Below, in pieces: positions 42,815-50,587 of a stretch of 52,592 bases of DNA. A program made the position numbers and the translations under genes. Under the pieces are notes generated by a model. The model worked only from the letters and a program-made list of their open reading frames with translations, did no database searches and was not told the origin of the DNA. Numbering within the stretch: position 1 is the stretch's first letter; every line of letters starts with the position of its first letter. The DNA comes from Halieaceae bacterium UBA5085 (GTDB taxonomy: Bacteria; Pseudomonadota; Gammaproteobacteria; Pseudomonadales; Halieaceae): assembly GCA_002414665.1 (NCBI GenBank), contig DIAF01000038.1:26852-79443 (forward strand), given 5' to 3'.

Positions 42815-43653
42815 TATTCGGACCTCGCCTTGACGTGAATGGGGCCGAAGTTCTCCGTTTGCACGATCTCCACCAGGGCCTCCTTGATCAGTTCCATCAC
42901 GGCGAGAAAGGTCACCACCACGCCAAGTCGCCCCTCGCGGGCAGAAAACAGTGACACGAACGGCACGAACTGGCGCCCCGACAGCTTCTCCAGCACCTCC
43001 GACATGCGCTCGCGCGTCGACAGGGCCTCGCGCTGGATATGGTGGCTCTCGAACATATCAGCGCGCCGCAACACTTCGCTGAGGGCCAGCAGCAGTTCTC
43101 GCATGTCCACGTCCGGGTCGGGGCGCGCGCGGTCAAGGTCCGGCGGCTCTGCGCTGGCAACCCAGGTGTCACGCTCCAGCCGCGGCATCTCTTCGATATC
43201 CTCGGCCGCTTTCTTGAAGCGCTCATACTCCTGCAGACGGCGAATCAGCTGGGCTCGCGGGTCCTCCTCTTCCTCGTCTACATCCACCGCGCGGGGCAAC
43301 AGCATCCGCGACTTGATCTCCGCCAGCACTGCGGCCATCAACAGGTACTCGGCCGCGAGTTCGAACTGCATGGCATCCATGAGTTCAACATAGCGCATGT
43401 ACTGCTCGGTGATCTCCGAGACATCAATCTCGAGGATATCCAGGTTCTGGCGCCGAATCAGGTAGAGCAGGAGGTCCAGGGGGCCCTCGAACGCCTCGAG
43501 GAACACCTCCAGTGCCTGGGGCGGGATATACAGATCCCTGGGCAGCTCGGTCATCGCCTTGCCCAACACCACAGCGAAGGGCATCTCCCCCTGCTGTGGC
43601 CGTGCCAGTGAGGGGCTATCGGTGGCGGGCGCGGCCGGCGTGGAATCGTTCAC
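42814..43653 (-). CDS. scpA: segregation and condensation protein A
   Basis: Kleisin subunit bridging the Smc heads. The 279 residues show the kleisin N-terminal Smc-binding part EAFEGPLDLLLYLIRRQNLDILEIDVSEITEQYMRYV. The LAAEYLLMAAVLAEIKSRMLLPR stretch follows, then an acidic linker (VDVDEEEEDPRAQ) and a C-terminal winged helix, VVTFLAVMELIKEALVEIVQTENFGPIHVKA. The preceding residues 1-40 are a disordered Pro/Ala-rich leader longer than in some homologues. An alternative ATG downstream at the MTELPRDLYIPP segment is possible. First gene of scpA-scpB-rluB. Confidence 0.94.
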   Translation of the reverse strand: MNDSTPAAPATDSPSLARPQQGEMPFAVVLGKAMTELPRDLYIPPQALEVFLEAFEGPLDLLLYLIRRQNLDILEIDVSEITEQYMRYVELMDAMQFELAAEYLLMAAVLAEIKSRMLLPRAVDVDEEEEDPRAQLIRRLQEYERFKKAAEDIEEMPRLERDTWVASAEPPDLDRARPDPDVDMRELLLALSEVLRRADMFESHHIQREALSTRERMSEVLEKLSGRQFVPFVSLFSAREGRLGVVVTFLAVMELIKEALVEIVQTENFGPIHVKARSE

Positions 43654-43692
43654 GAAAAATCCTGTCCCTGAGAAGGCTGTGAGTATACCCGA

Positions 43693-44316
43693 TCAGACCT
43701 CGAATGGCGTCACATCGCCCTTGCCGGCGCGCAGGATGATCGGCAGGTCGTCGGCCAGATCAACCACGGTGGTCGGCTCCAGGCCACAATAACCCCCGTC
43801 AATCACCAGATCGACCTCATGCTCGAGCACGTCGCGGATCTCGTAGGGATCAATCAGCGGCAGCTCATCGTCAGGCATGATCAGCGTTACACTCATCATC
43901 GGCTCTCCGAGATCCGCCAGCAGGGCCATGGCCACGGCGTTGTCCGGGATGCGCAGGCCCACTGTCTTGCGTTTGGGGTGCATGAGCCGGCGCGGCACCT
44001 CGGACGTGGCGCGCAGGATGAAGGTGTAGGCGCCGGGTGTGCAGGCTTTCAACAGGCGATACACGGTATTGTCGACGCGGGCGTAATTGGCGATATCGGA
44101 GAGGTCGCGGCACACCAGGGTAAAGTTGTGCCGGTCATCGAGGCGCCTGATGCGCCGGATACGGTCCAAAGCTGCCTTGTCACCGATGTGGCAACCCAGC
44201 GCATAGGCCGAATCCGTGGGGTACACCACAACGCCACCGCCGCGCACGATATCCGCCGCCTGGCGAATCAGGCGCGCCTGGGGGTTTTCCGGGTGAATCT
44301 GAAAAAACTGGCTCAC
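43693..44316 (-). CDS. yciO: YciO family protein (threonylcarbamoyl-AMP synthase homologue)
   Basis: A 207-residue Sua5/TsaC-fold protein. The GTG start at 44316 has GGAGG four bases upstream and gives SQFFQIHPENPQARLI, which closely follows E. coli YciO. Also seen are VVVYPTDSAYALGCHIGD, HNFTLVCRDLSDIANYARVDN, KACTPGAYTFILRAT and VPRRLMHPKRKTVGLRIPD. YciO belongs to the family that makes L-threonylcarbamoyl-adenylate for tRNA t6A, but is separate from the essential TsaC and its own role is not settled. The start overlaps the rnm stop (GTGA). Downstream is scpA on the same strand. Confidence 0.92.
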   Translation of the reverse strand: MSQFFQIHPENPQARLIRQAADIVRGGGVVVYPTDSAYALGCHIGDKAALDRIRRIRRLDDRHNFTLVCRDLSDIANYARVDNTVYRLLKACTPGAYTFILRATSEVPRRLMHPKRKTVGLRIPDNAVAMALLADLGEPMMSVTLIMPDDELPLIDPYEIRDVLEHEVDLVIDGGYCGLEPTTVVDLADDLPIILRAGKGDVTPFEV

Positions 44317-45185
44317 GTAACCTCCACTGACGGGCAGTCCTGGGGCGGCAGCCACCGCTGCCAGACGCCGCGAAGACCGCCGAGATGCCGCAATTCTACA
44401 CCCACTTCGGCACCCCAGGCGGAATCCTGGTGGAAATCACTGCCCGCGGAGACCTCGAGCCCGGTTTCCAGGGCGAGCAGGCGCAACTGGCGGCTCTGCT
44501 CCGGGGTCTGGCGACCGTTGAGTATTTCCACTGCGGAGCCACCGGCCGCCACGAAATTCACCACCAGCCGACGCAGCTTGCTGCGCGTCAACGCGTATTT
44601 GAGCGGATGCGCCAGTACCGCGACACCACCGGCCTGAACAATCCACGCGGTCACTTCCTCAAGCTCGGGCCAGAAGGCCTTGACGTCGCCGGGCTTACCC
44701 CTGCCCAGGTAGCGATCAAAAGCCCTGGCCAGGCTGTCGACATGTCCGCGGGCAAGCATCCAGGCGGCAAAGTGCGGGCGTCCGACCTGGCTTGCACCCG
44801 CCACCTGTAAAGCGCCCTCCAGCGCACCCGGGAAACCCAGCTTCGCCAGCCGCTCGGCAATCACCCGGGCGCGCTCGGTGCGGGCCGCCACAAGCCGTGC
44901 CAGCCCCGCGACAAACACCGGGTGCTCACAGTCCATGCCAAGCCCGACCACGTGCACCGTGACACCAGACCATACGCAGGACAATTCCACACCGGGTACC
45001 AGGCGCATATCGTTCCCTGTGGGGTTATACTCCGCGACCGCCGCCTGATAACCGGCCACGGTGTCGTGATCGGTTATCGCCAGCAGGCGTATACCCCTGT
45101 CGCGTGCCCGCTGCAGCAAGGCGGCAGGCGACAGGGCGCCGTCAGACGCGGTGGTGTGGGTATGGAAGTCGATCAACACAGACAC
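44313..45185 (-). CDS. rnm: PHP-domain 5'-3' exoribonuclease (RNase AM)
   Basis: Metal-dependent PHP-fold nuclease; E. coli YciV/Rnm trims 5' ends of rRNAs and degrades short RNAs and pAp. About 290 residues. Metal-binding motifs are DFHTHTTASDGALSP at the N-terminus, AITDHDTVAGY, PGVELSCVW, VLAHPLKYALTR and SAGSDFHQDSAWG near the C-terminus. Start is not ATG. GTG 45185 has GGAG four bases upstream, and a second GTG at 45179 is ten bases away; either gives the E. coli-like length of 293. The yciO-rnm pair is also found beside the E. coli trp operon. Confidence 0.9.
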   Translation of the reverse strand: MSVLIDFHTHTTASDGALSPAALLQRARDRGIRLLAITDHDTVAGYQAAVAEYNPTGNDMRLVPGVELSCVWSGVTVHVVGLGMDCEHPVFVAGLARLVAARTERARVIAERLAKLGFPGALEGALQVAGASQVGRPHFAAWMLARGHVDSLARAFDRYLGRGKPGDVKAFWPELEEVTAWIVQAGGVAVLAHPLKYALTRSKLRRLVVNFVAAGGSAVEILNGRQTPEQSRQLRLLALETGLEVSAGSDFHQDSAWGAEVGVELRHLGGLRGVWQRWLPPQDCPSVEVT

Positions 45186-45280
45186 TACACTCCGGGATCG
45201 CGGAAACGGCTGGCGCACAGTGCAGGTAGGCCCTGCCGCCGACAGCGTCCATCCTAACATGCCAGGGCCAGGCTGATTTC

Positions 45281-45871
45281 ATGAGACAACTGCTGGAATT
45301 TCTCCCCATCGCACTGTTCTTCATCGTCTACCAGATGGACGGAGATACCGTGACGCTGTATGGCTGGAGCCACACCATCGACGGTATCTTCACCGCCACT
45401 GCCGTGCTGATGGCCGCCACCGTGCTGCAGCTACTGCTGACCTGGGCCATTACCCGGCAACTGGAGAAGCGTTTGCTGTGGGTGGGTCTTGCCGTATGCG
45501 GCTTTGGCGCAGCCACCCTGCTGCTGCATAACGAGCTGTTCATCATGTGGAAACCGACCATCTTCAACTGGGCACTGGCGCTCGCTTTTGCCGCGTCCCA
45601 GTTCATCGGCCAACGCAACCTGATGGAACGTACACTGGGCAGCCAGATCCAGCTCCCGCACCGCGTGTGGACCCGACTCAACCTCCTCTGGGTCGCCCAC
45701 TTCAGCGTAGTTGGCGCACTGAACCTGATCGTTGCCTATGGCTACAGCGAGGCCACCTGGGTGAGCTACAAGCTGTATTCCGCCATACTGTTCACGGTAC
45801 TACTCACCGGGCTGACGGCCTGGATGGTGGCGCCTCACCTGAAAGACCAAGCGGCTGAAAACCAGGAGTAA
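45281..45871 (+). CDS. yciB: inner-membrane septation protein A (YciB/IspZ)
   Basis: A 196-residue polytopic inner-membrane protein with five to six helices, linked to cell-envelope synthesis and division through contacts with the divisome and elongasome. Family features are MRQLLEFLPIALFFIVY at the N-terminus, YGWSHTIDGIFTATAVLM, the FIMWKPTIFNWALALAF segment, and WTRLNLLWVAHFSVVGALNLIVAY. It is a little longer than E. coli YciB (179) through its C-terminal tail. It is followed six bases after its stop by yciI, and it diverges from rnm. Confidence 0.93.
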   Translation: MRQLLEFLPIALFFIVYQMDGDTVTLYGWSHTIDGIFTATAVLMAATVLQLLLTWAITRQLEKRLLWVGLAVCGFGAATLLLHNELFIMWKPTIFNWALALAFAASQFIGQRNLMERTLGSQIQLPHRVWTRLNLLWVAHFSVVGALNLIVAYGYSEATWVSYKLYSAILFTVLLTGLTAWMVAPHLKDQAAENQE

Positions 45872-45877
45872 ATCACC

Positions 45878-46177
45878 ATGCTCTACGCCATTATGTGTGA
45901 GGACGTTGACGACAGCCTGCCTCTGCGCCAGGCCGCACGACCGGCTCACCTGTCGCGCATCCAGCACCTGGTGGATGAGGGTCGCCTGCTGGCCGCCGGC
46001 CCGCACCCGGCACTGGACACCGAGGACCCGGGCGCTGCGGGCTTCACCGGCAGCCTCATCATCGCCGAATTCGACAGCCTGGAAGCGGCGAGGGCCTGGG
46101 CAGACAGCGATCCCTACGTGGACGCTGGCGTATTCCGCGAGGTAATCGTCAAGCCTTACAAACGCGTGCTGCCCTGA
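45878..46177 (+). CDS. yciI: YciI family protein
   Basis: A 99-residue soluble ferredoxin-like-fold protein. The N-terminal MLYAIMCEDVDDSLPLRQAARPAHLSRI with the conserved His, and the GAAGFTGSLIIAEFDSLEAARAWADSDPY segment, match YciI/YCII proteins, which have a conserved His-Asp pair and unknown activity. Some relatives are dehydrochlorinase-like. GGAG lies about eight bases upstream. It is located directly after yciB, the same order as in E. coli. Confidence 0.9.
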   Translation: MLYAIMCEDVDDSLPLRQAARPAHLSRIQHLVDEGRLLAAGPHPALDTEDPGAAGFTGSLIIAEFDSLEAARAWADSDPYVDAGVFREVIVKPYKRVLP

Positions 46178-46235
46178 GCCGCGGGCAGTGGTAAACTGCA
46201 CGATTGACCACCGACTGCAGAGAAGGACCCACATT

Positions 46236-46910
46236 TTGCAGCATTTCCTGATTGTTTCCCTGCTCGCGATCCTGGGCAGCGCCGCGGCGCTGGCACAGGA
46301 CATCCGCTACATCAGCGATACCCAGTACATTCCCGTGCGCAGCGGCGCCGGCAATGAGTTCCGTATTATCCACCGAGGCATTCCGTCTGGCACCCGGCTT
46401 ACCGTCAGCCGGGAGTCAGAGGACGGCACCTGGGCGGAAATCACCACGGACGGCGGCACGACCGGCTGGGTGCGGTCGCAATACCTGATGAGCAGCGTAC
46501 CGGCGAAGGTCCTGGTGGATTCGGCGCGCTCGAGGGCGGAGCAACTGACGGAGGAAAACGCCAGCCTGACCGAGGAGCTGAACCAGCTGAAAGCGGTTCG
46601 CGGGGAGCTTGAAAACAGCATTGAGAGCGCTGACGGCACGCTGCAGGCGGTGACCGAGGAACTCGCGCAACTGAAGCAGATATCGGGACGCTCGCTGGAA
46701 CTGGACGCCGAGAACCGGCGCCTGGTGGAAGATGTCGAAAACCTTCGGGCACAGGCCGACATGCTCAGCGCCGAGAACCAGCGGCTGCAGGAAAACCTGC
46801 GCAGCAGTGCCTTTATTGACGGCGCACTGGCCGTGCTGCTCGGGGTGGTCATCACCCTTGTGGTACCGCGCCTTTGGCCCAAACGCCGGCGCAACGATGG
46901 CTGGGCCTGA
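46236..46910 (+). CDS. SH3-domain, coiled-coil, single-pass membrane protein (TIGR04211/YgiM-like)
   Basis: About 224 residues. A signal peptide (HFLIVSLLAILGSAAALAQ) is followed by a periplasmic bacterial SH3 domain (about 20-90; RYISDTQYIPVRSGAGNEFRI, DGTWAEITTDGGTTGWVRSQYL). A long Glu/Leu-rich coiled coil (about 100-190) comes next, then a C-terminal membrane helix (AVLLGVVITLVVPRLW) ending in a basic cytoplasmic tail KRRRNDGWA. The most likely first codon is TTG at 46236, nine bases after AAGGA; an upstream GTG at 46188 would spoil the signal peptide. Function is unproven; related YgiM-type proteins are thought to sense or bind the envelope. The ppiA gene follows. Confidence 0.82.
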   Translation: MQHFLIVSLLAILGSAAALAQDIRYISDTQYIPVRSGAGNEFRIIHRGIPSGTRLTVSRESEDGTWAEITTDGGTTGWVRSQYLMSSVPAKVLVDSARSRAEQLTEENASLTEELNQLKAVRGELENSIESADGTLQAVTEELAQLKQISGRSLELDAENRRLVEDVENLRAQADMLSAENQRLQENLRSSAFIDGALAVLLGVVITLVVPRLWPKRRRNDGWA

Positions 46911-46945
46911 GCTCCCCAGCCCCTTCCCCAACGGAGACCACATTG

Positions 46946-47521
46946 ATGAAAGCTGTTTTCGGCCTGCTGATCGCACTGCTGCTGGCGCTCAACCCCGCCT
47001 GGTCACAGGACCCAGGGCCCAACGCTCCACTGGTGACCATCAGCACCAGCGAGGGTGACATCACACTGCGCCTGTTCCCGGACAAGTCCCCGCTGACCGT
47101 AGCCAACTTCCTGTCCTATGTGGATAGCGGGCACTATGAGGGCACCATCTTTCACCGCGTGATACCCAACTTCATGATTCAGGGCGGGGGCTTCCTGCCC
47201 GACATGACGGAAAAGGCGACGGGGGAGCCCATTGTCAACGAATCCCGCAACCGGCTACACAATATTCGCGGCACCATCGCCATGGCGCGCACCGCCGACC
47301 CTGATTCGGCAACGGCGCAATTCTTTATCAACCAGCGCAGCAACCTGCAGCTGGACTGGTCGCCGGGCCAGGATGGCTATACGGTATTCGGCGAAGTGAT
47401 CGCGGGCATGTCTGTCGTGGACTACATTGCCTCCAGCCCGGTGCGCCAGTGGGCCGGTTTTCAGGACGTGCCGGTGGAGCCCATCCTGATACACACAGTC
47501 CAGCGCAAGACCAGCGAATGA
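46946..47521 (+). CDS. ppiA: periplasmic peptidyl-prolyl cis-trans isomerase A (cyclophilin)
   Basis: Speeds proline isomerisation during folding of exported proteins. 191 residues from the ATG at 46946, beginning with a signal peptide (KAVFGLLIALLLALNPAWSQ). The cyclophilin domain then shows GDITLRLFPDKSPLTVANFLSYV, FHRVIPNFMIQGGGF with the catalytic Arg, MARTADPDSATAQFFIN and YTVFGEVIAGMSVVDYI. The Trp of the cyclosporin site is not at its eukaryotic place, as expected for the bacterial group. GGAG lies about ten bases upstream. Its TGA overlaps the pdxJ ATG by four bases. Confidence 0.93.
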   Translation: MKAVFGLLIALLLALNPAWSQDPGPNAPLVTISTSEGDITLRLFPDKSPLTVANFLSYVDSGHYEGTIFHRVIPNFMIQGGGFLPDMTEKATGEPIVNESRNRLHNIRGTIAMARTADPDSATAQFFINQRSNLQLDWSPGQDGYTVFGEVIAGMSVVDYIASSPVRQWAGFQDVPVEPILIHTVQRKTSE

Positions 47522-48288
47522 CCGCACTCAGCGTCAACCTGAACAAGATCGCGCTGATCCGCAATTCGCGCGATACCCGCAACCCCGACATACCCCAGCA
47601 CGCCCAGCTGTGCATTGACGCCGGGGCCGACGGCATTACCGTGCACCCGCGGCCCGACCAGCGCCATATCCGGGTGCAGGATTGCCACGACCTGGCGGCC
47701 ATGCTCACCGTGGAGTTCAACATCGAAGGCAACCCCATGACCGGTCCGCGCAAGAGCGATCGCGCGGGCGTCAGCGACTACCCCGGCTTCATGGCGCTGG
47801 TGCGTGAAATTCGCCCGGCTCAGGCGACCCTGGTGCCAGACGGCGACAACCAGCTGACCTCCGATCACGGCTTTGACCTGCGACGTGATGGCGAGCAGAT
47901 TGCGCCGCTGGTCGCAGAACTCAAGGCGCTGGGGATTCGCACCAGCCTGTTCATGGATCCGGATCCGGCACAGATCCGCCTCGCCGCCCAGGTGGGGGCC
48001 GACCGCATTGAACTCTATACCGAAGCCTATGCGCGGGCGTACGCAGCGGGCGCCGACGTGGATACCGTACTGCAGCGCTACATCAGCGCCGCAGAGACGG
48101 CGGCCGAGGTGGGCCTGGGCGTGAACGCCGGCCACGACCTCGACCTGCACAATCTGCCCCTGTTCAGCCGTGTTCCGGGCTTGCTGGAGGTGTCGATCGG
48201 CCACGCGCTGACTGTCGATGCCCTGCGCCTCGGCCTCGCCAATACCATTGCCGCCTACCAGCGTGCATTGGGCAAGGCAGACGGCTGA
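47518..48288 (+). CDS. pdxJ: pyridoxine 5'-phosphate synthase
   Basis: Condenses 3-amino-1-hydroxyacetone phosphate with deoxyxylulose phosphate to pyridoxine 5'-phosphate. The 256 residues start as VNLNKIALIRNSRDTRNPDIPQHA, a long variant of the family N-terminus. GADGITVHPRPDQRHI, FNIEGNPM, TLVPDGDNQLTSDHGFDL, GADRIELYTEAYA and GLGVNAGHDLDLHNL follow, and the C-terminal EVSIGHALTVDALRLGL. PdxJ is more often next to recO/era; here it is coupled to ppiA instead. SerC, in the same window, supplies an earlier step of the same pathway. Confidence 0.95.
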   Translation: MTALSVNLNKIALIRNSRDTRNPDIPQHAQLCIDAGADGITVHPRPDQRHIRVQDCHDLAAMLTVEFNIEGNPMTGPRKSDRAGVSDYPGFMALVREIRPAQATLVPDGDNQLTSDHGFDLRRDGEQIAPLVAELKALGIRTSLFMDPDPAQIRLAAQVGADRIELYTEAYARAYAAGADVDTVLQRYISAAETAAEVGLGVNAGHDLDLHNLPLFSRVPGLLEVSIGHALTVDALRLGLANTIAAYQRALGKADG

Positions 48289-48292
48289 GGAT

Positions 48293-48964
48293 GTGAGCAG
48301 CGAAGACGAGCTGCCCCCCTACCTGGTACCCCACAGCCAGGAGCCGATTCGTATCCTGTACGCCGACGCCGACCTGCTGCTGGTGCGCAAGCCGCACCTG
48401 CTGCTCAGCGTGCCCGGGCGCCATCCCCTCAACCGCGACTGCCTGATCAGCCGACTGCAGCAAGACTACCCGCAGGCCAGCATGGTCCACCGCCTGGACC
48501 TCGATACCTCGGGGATCATGGTGATACCGCTGAACCGCGCCTGTCATGCCCACCTCAGCCGCCAGTTTCAGGAGAGGCTGGTCTACAAGCGCTACGAGGC
48601 CGTGGTCTGGGGCGTGGTAGAGCCGGACCGGGGTGAAATCAGCCTGCCCATCGCCAGTGACTGGGAGCGCCGGCCACTGCAGAAAATCTGCTTCGAGACC
48701 GGACGCGAGGCCGTGACCTGGTTCGAGGTCATTGCGCGCGAAGGGGACCGCACGCGGCTGCAGCTGATGCCCCAGACGGGGCGCTCACACCAGCTGCGCA
48801 TCCACTGTCGGGAGCTCGGCCACCCGATCCTCGGGTGTGACATGTACGCCCACGAGGCGGCACTGGCCATGGCTCCCCGCCTCCTGCTGCACGCAACAGA
48901 GCTGGGCTTTACTCACCCGACCACCGGAGACTGGCTGCAGGAAGCCTGCCCCGCCGACTTCTAG
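48293..48964 (+). CDS. RluA-family pseudouridine synthase
   Basis: About 223 residues from a GTG at 48293, five bases after the pdxJ stop. RluA-type motifs are IRILYADADLLLVRKPHLLLSVPGR, MVHRLDLDTSGIMV with the catalytic Asp, KRYEAVVWG, and RTRLQLMPQTGRSHQLRIHCRELGHPILGCDMYA. No S4 domain is present. It resembles the short RluA branch that acts on 23S U746 and tRNA U32. The gene could be rluA, but I do not assign the symbol because related paralogues look the same at this level. It converges on sseA. Confidence 0.87.
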   Translation: MSSEDELPPYLVPHSQEPIRILYADADLLLVRKPHLLLSVPGRHPLNRDCLISRLQQDYPQASMVHRLDLDTSGIMVIPLNRACHAHLSRQFQERLVYKRYEAVVWGVVEPDRGEISLPIASDWERRPLQKICFETGREAVTWFEVIAREGDRTRLQLMPQTGRSHQLRIHCRELGHPILGCDMYAHEAALAMAPRLLLHATELGFTHPTTGDWLQEACPADF

Positions 48965-48965
48965 G

Positions 48966-49790
48966 CTACTCATCAGCCATCAGATGGCTGCACCAGTCCG
49001 ACCAGCTGCCGGCATACAGCAGCGCGCTTTCATCCCCCGCGCGCGCCAGGGCAAACAGATTGACACAGGCCGTCACGCCGCTGCCGCAATACACCACGCG
49101 CGGCGTGCCCTCGGGGAGCCCCGCAAAGTGCGCCTCCAGACGCGCATCGTCCAGCAGGAACCCCTGTGCGTCCGACACGGCCTGCCAGGGCAGATTCAGT
49201 GCACCCGGGATGTGCCCCGCGACCGGATCCAGTGGCTCCTCGAGGCCGGCATAGCGGGCGGGATCACGGGAATCCAGCAGGGGTGAGCCGGCAGCCTGCA
49301 ATGACCCAAGCGCGGTGATCTCCACCACCCCGCTGTAGGCCTCCGCGGACCGCGCCGCACAGGGCTCAGGCTGCGGAACGGTCTGTTGCGCCGCACCGCC
49401 GGCCGCCAGCCAGGCCGCATAACCGCCATTCAACAACTCCGGTGGGCGGTAACCCAGTGCGCGCAACAGCCACCAGAGGCGGGCGGCAAAGGCGAAACGG
49501 GCATCATCATAGGCCACCACCCGTGCGCCCGGATGAATGCCCAGCGAGGCGAGCCGGGCAGTCAGCTGCCGGACATCCGGGAGGGGATGGCGCCCCCCGT
49601 GGCGCGCCACGGGACCGGAGAGGTCTTTTTCGAGGTCCAGATAATGCGCACCGGGAATATGACCACGCAAATAAGCCTCCCGGCCAGCGTCGGGCTGGCC
49701 CAGGACAAACCGGCAATCGACGATGACCGCGTCCGTCGCCTGCGCCAGTTGCTCGGCACTGATCAGTACCGCGGAAGACTGTCTGCTCAT
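48966..49790 (-). CDS. sseA: 3-mercaptopyruvate sulfurtransferase
   Basis: A 274-residue two-domain rhodanese that moves sulfur from 3-mercaptopyruvate to thiols or cyanide. The inactive first domain (1-130) has VIVDCRFVLGQPDAGREAYLRGHIPGAHYLDL and VVAYDDARFAFAARLWWLLR. The second (about 150-274) has PLLDSRDPARYAG, GHIPGALNLPWQAV and the active loop CGSGVTA with Cys235. This loop marks mercaptopyruvate enzymes rather than thiosulfate rhodaneses. The ATG at 49790 gives the normal length; a longer in-frame stretch to 50273 runs through the divergent DUF2244 gene and is rejected. Confidence 0.94.
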   Translation of the reverse strand: MSRQSSAVLISAEQLAQATDAVIVDCRFVLGQPDAGREAYLRGHIPGAHYLDLEKDLSGPVARHGGRHPLPDVRQLTARLASLGIHPGARVVAYDDARFAFAARLWWLLRALGYRPPELLNGGYAAWLAAGGAAQQTVPQPEPCAARSAEAYSGVVEITALGSLQAAGSPLLDSRDPARYAGLEEPLDPVAGHIPGALNLPWQAVSDAQGFLLDDARLEAHFAGLPEGTPRVVYCGSGVTACVNLFALARAGDESALLYAGSWSDWCSHLMADE

Positions 49791-49925
49791 ACGCTGAGTG
49801 TAGCGCCTGGGATACCACTCGCCCAGCGCCGCACCGGGTTTTTGTCGCTGGGCAAAACAGGGACATGCATGCCACCGGGACGGGACTGTACTAGACTGTG
49901 GCAAATCCTTCAGAGGCCGCCACAC

Positions 49926-50429
49926 GTGGTCGTACGCAGCTGCGACGGTGACACCGTAACCATCATCGCCAAACCCAACCAGTCCGCCACCTGGCGAGCC
50001 AACAAGCTGGTCATTCTGGCGCTGGCGGTGCCCTCCCTGGGTGCCGGCATCGGTTTTGCCCTTGCCGGCGCCTGGGTCATCCTGCCCTTTGCCGGGCTGG
50101 AGCTCGCAGCACTGGGCGGCTCCCTGTACTACGTCAACTGGAAATTGCAATACCGGCATGTCATCACACTGGATGCGAACACGGTGCGTATCGACAAGGG
50201 TTTCTATCTGCCGCGCCAGAGCTGGGCGTTTCCACGCCAGCGCACCGGGCTCAGCATACAGCCGGAGCGCCACCCCTGGGACGCACCCGCGCTGAGCCTG
50301 CAGAGCGCGGGCGAAAGCATTCGGGTCGGAGAGTTTCTCAACCGGGATGACGGACTGCTGTTGCAGCAGCAGCTGCAGCGGGAATTGCGCACCAGCAGCA
50401 TCGCCTCACCCGCCAGCCAGGCATTCTAG
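49926..50429 (+). CDS. DUF2244 membrane protein
   Basis: About 167 residues. Two closely spaced membrane helices (about 28-45 and 47-66; ANKLVILALAVPSLGAGIGF and WVILPFAGLELAALGGSLYYV) form a hairpin. A soluble domain follows with YRHVITLDANTVRIDKGFYLPRQSW and VGEFLNRDDGLLLQQQLQREL. This matches the DUF2244 pattern, whose members are small PH-like membrane proteins of unknown role, often near cytochrome oxidase genes. GTG at 49926 has AGAGG about nine bases upstream; an in-frame ATG at 49869 is the alternative. It is divergent from sseA. Confidence 0.82.
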   Translation: MVVRSCDGDTVTIIAKPNQSATWRANKLVILALAVPSLGAGIGFALAGAWVILPFAGLELAALGGSLYYVNWKLQYRHVITLDANTVRIDKGFYLPRQSWAFPRQRTGLSIQPERHPWDAPALSLQSAGESIRVGEFLNRDDGLLLQQQLQRELRTSSIASPASQAF

Positions 50430-50587
50430 AGCGCCAGAGCAGAGGCATCATTTCGCGCATTTCCCTCTGCACACATCTTGGCTATCAGGTATCATCGCGC
50501 CTCATTGGCAACGCCATCCCAACCGGCACCTGAACCTCTCGCCGGCATCTTCAACGCGCCACGCAGGCGGCAGCCACGGGTAATCTC

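Noticed and set aside
49791..50273. Long N-terminal extension of the sulfurtransferase frame
   Set aside because: It runs antisense through the DUF2244 gene and is not rhodanese-like; the internal ATG at 49790 gives the normal family length.
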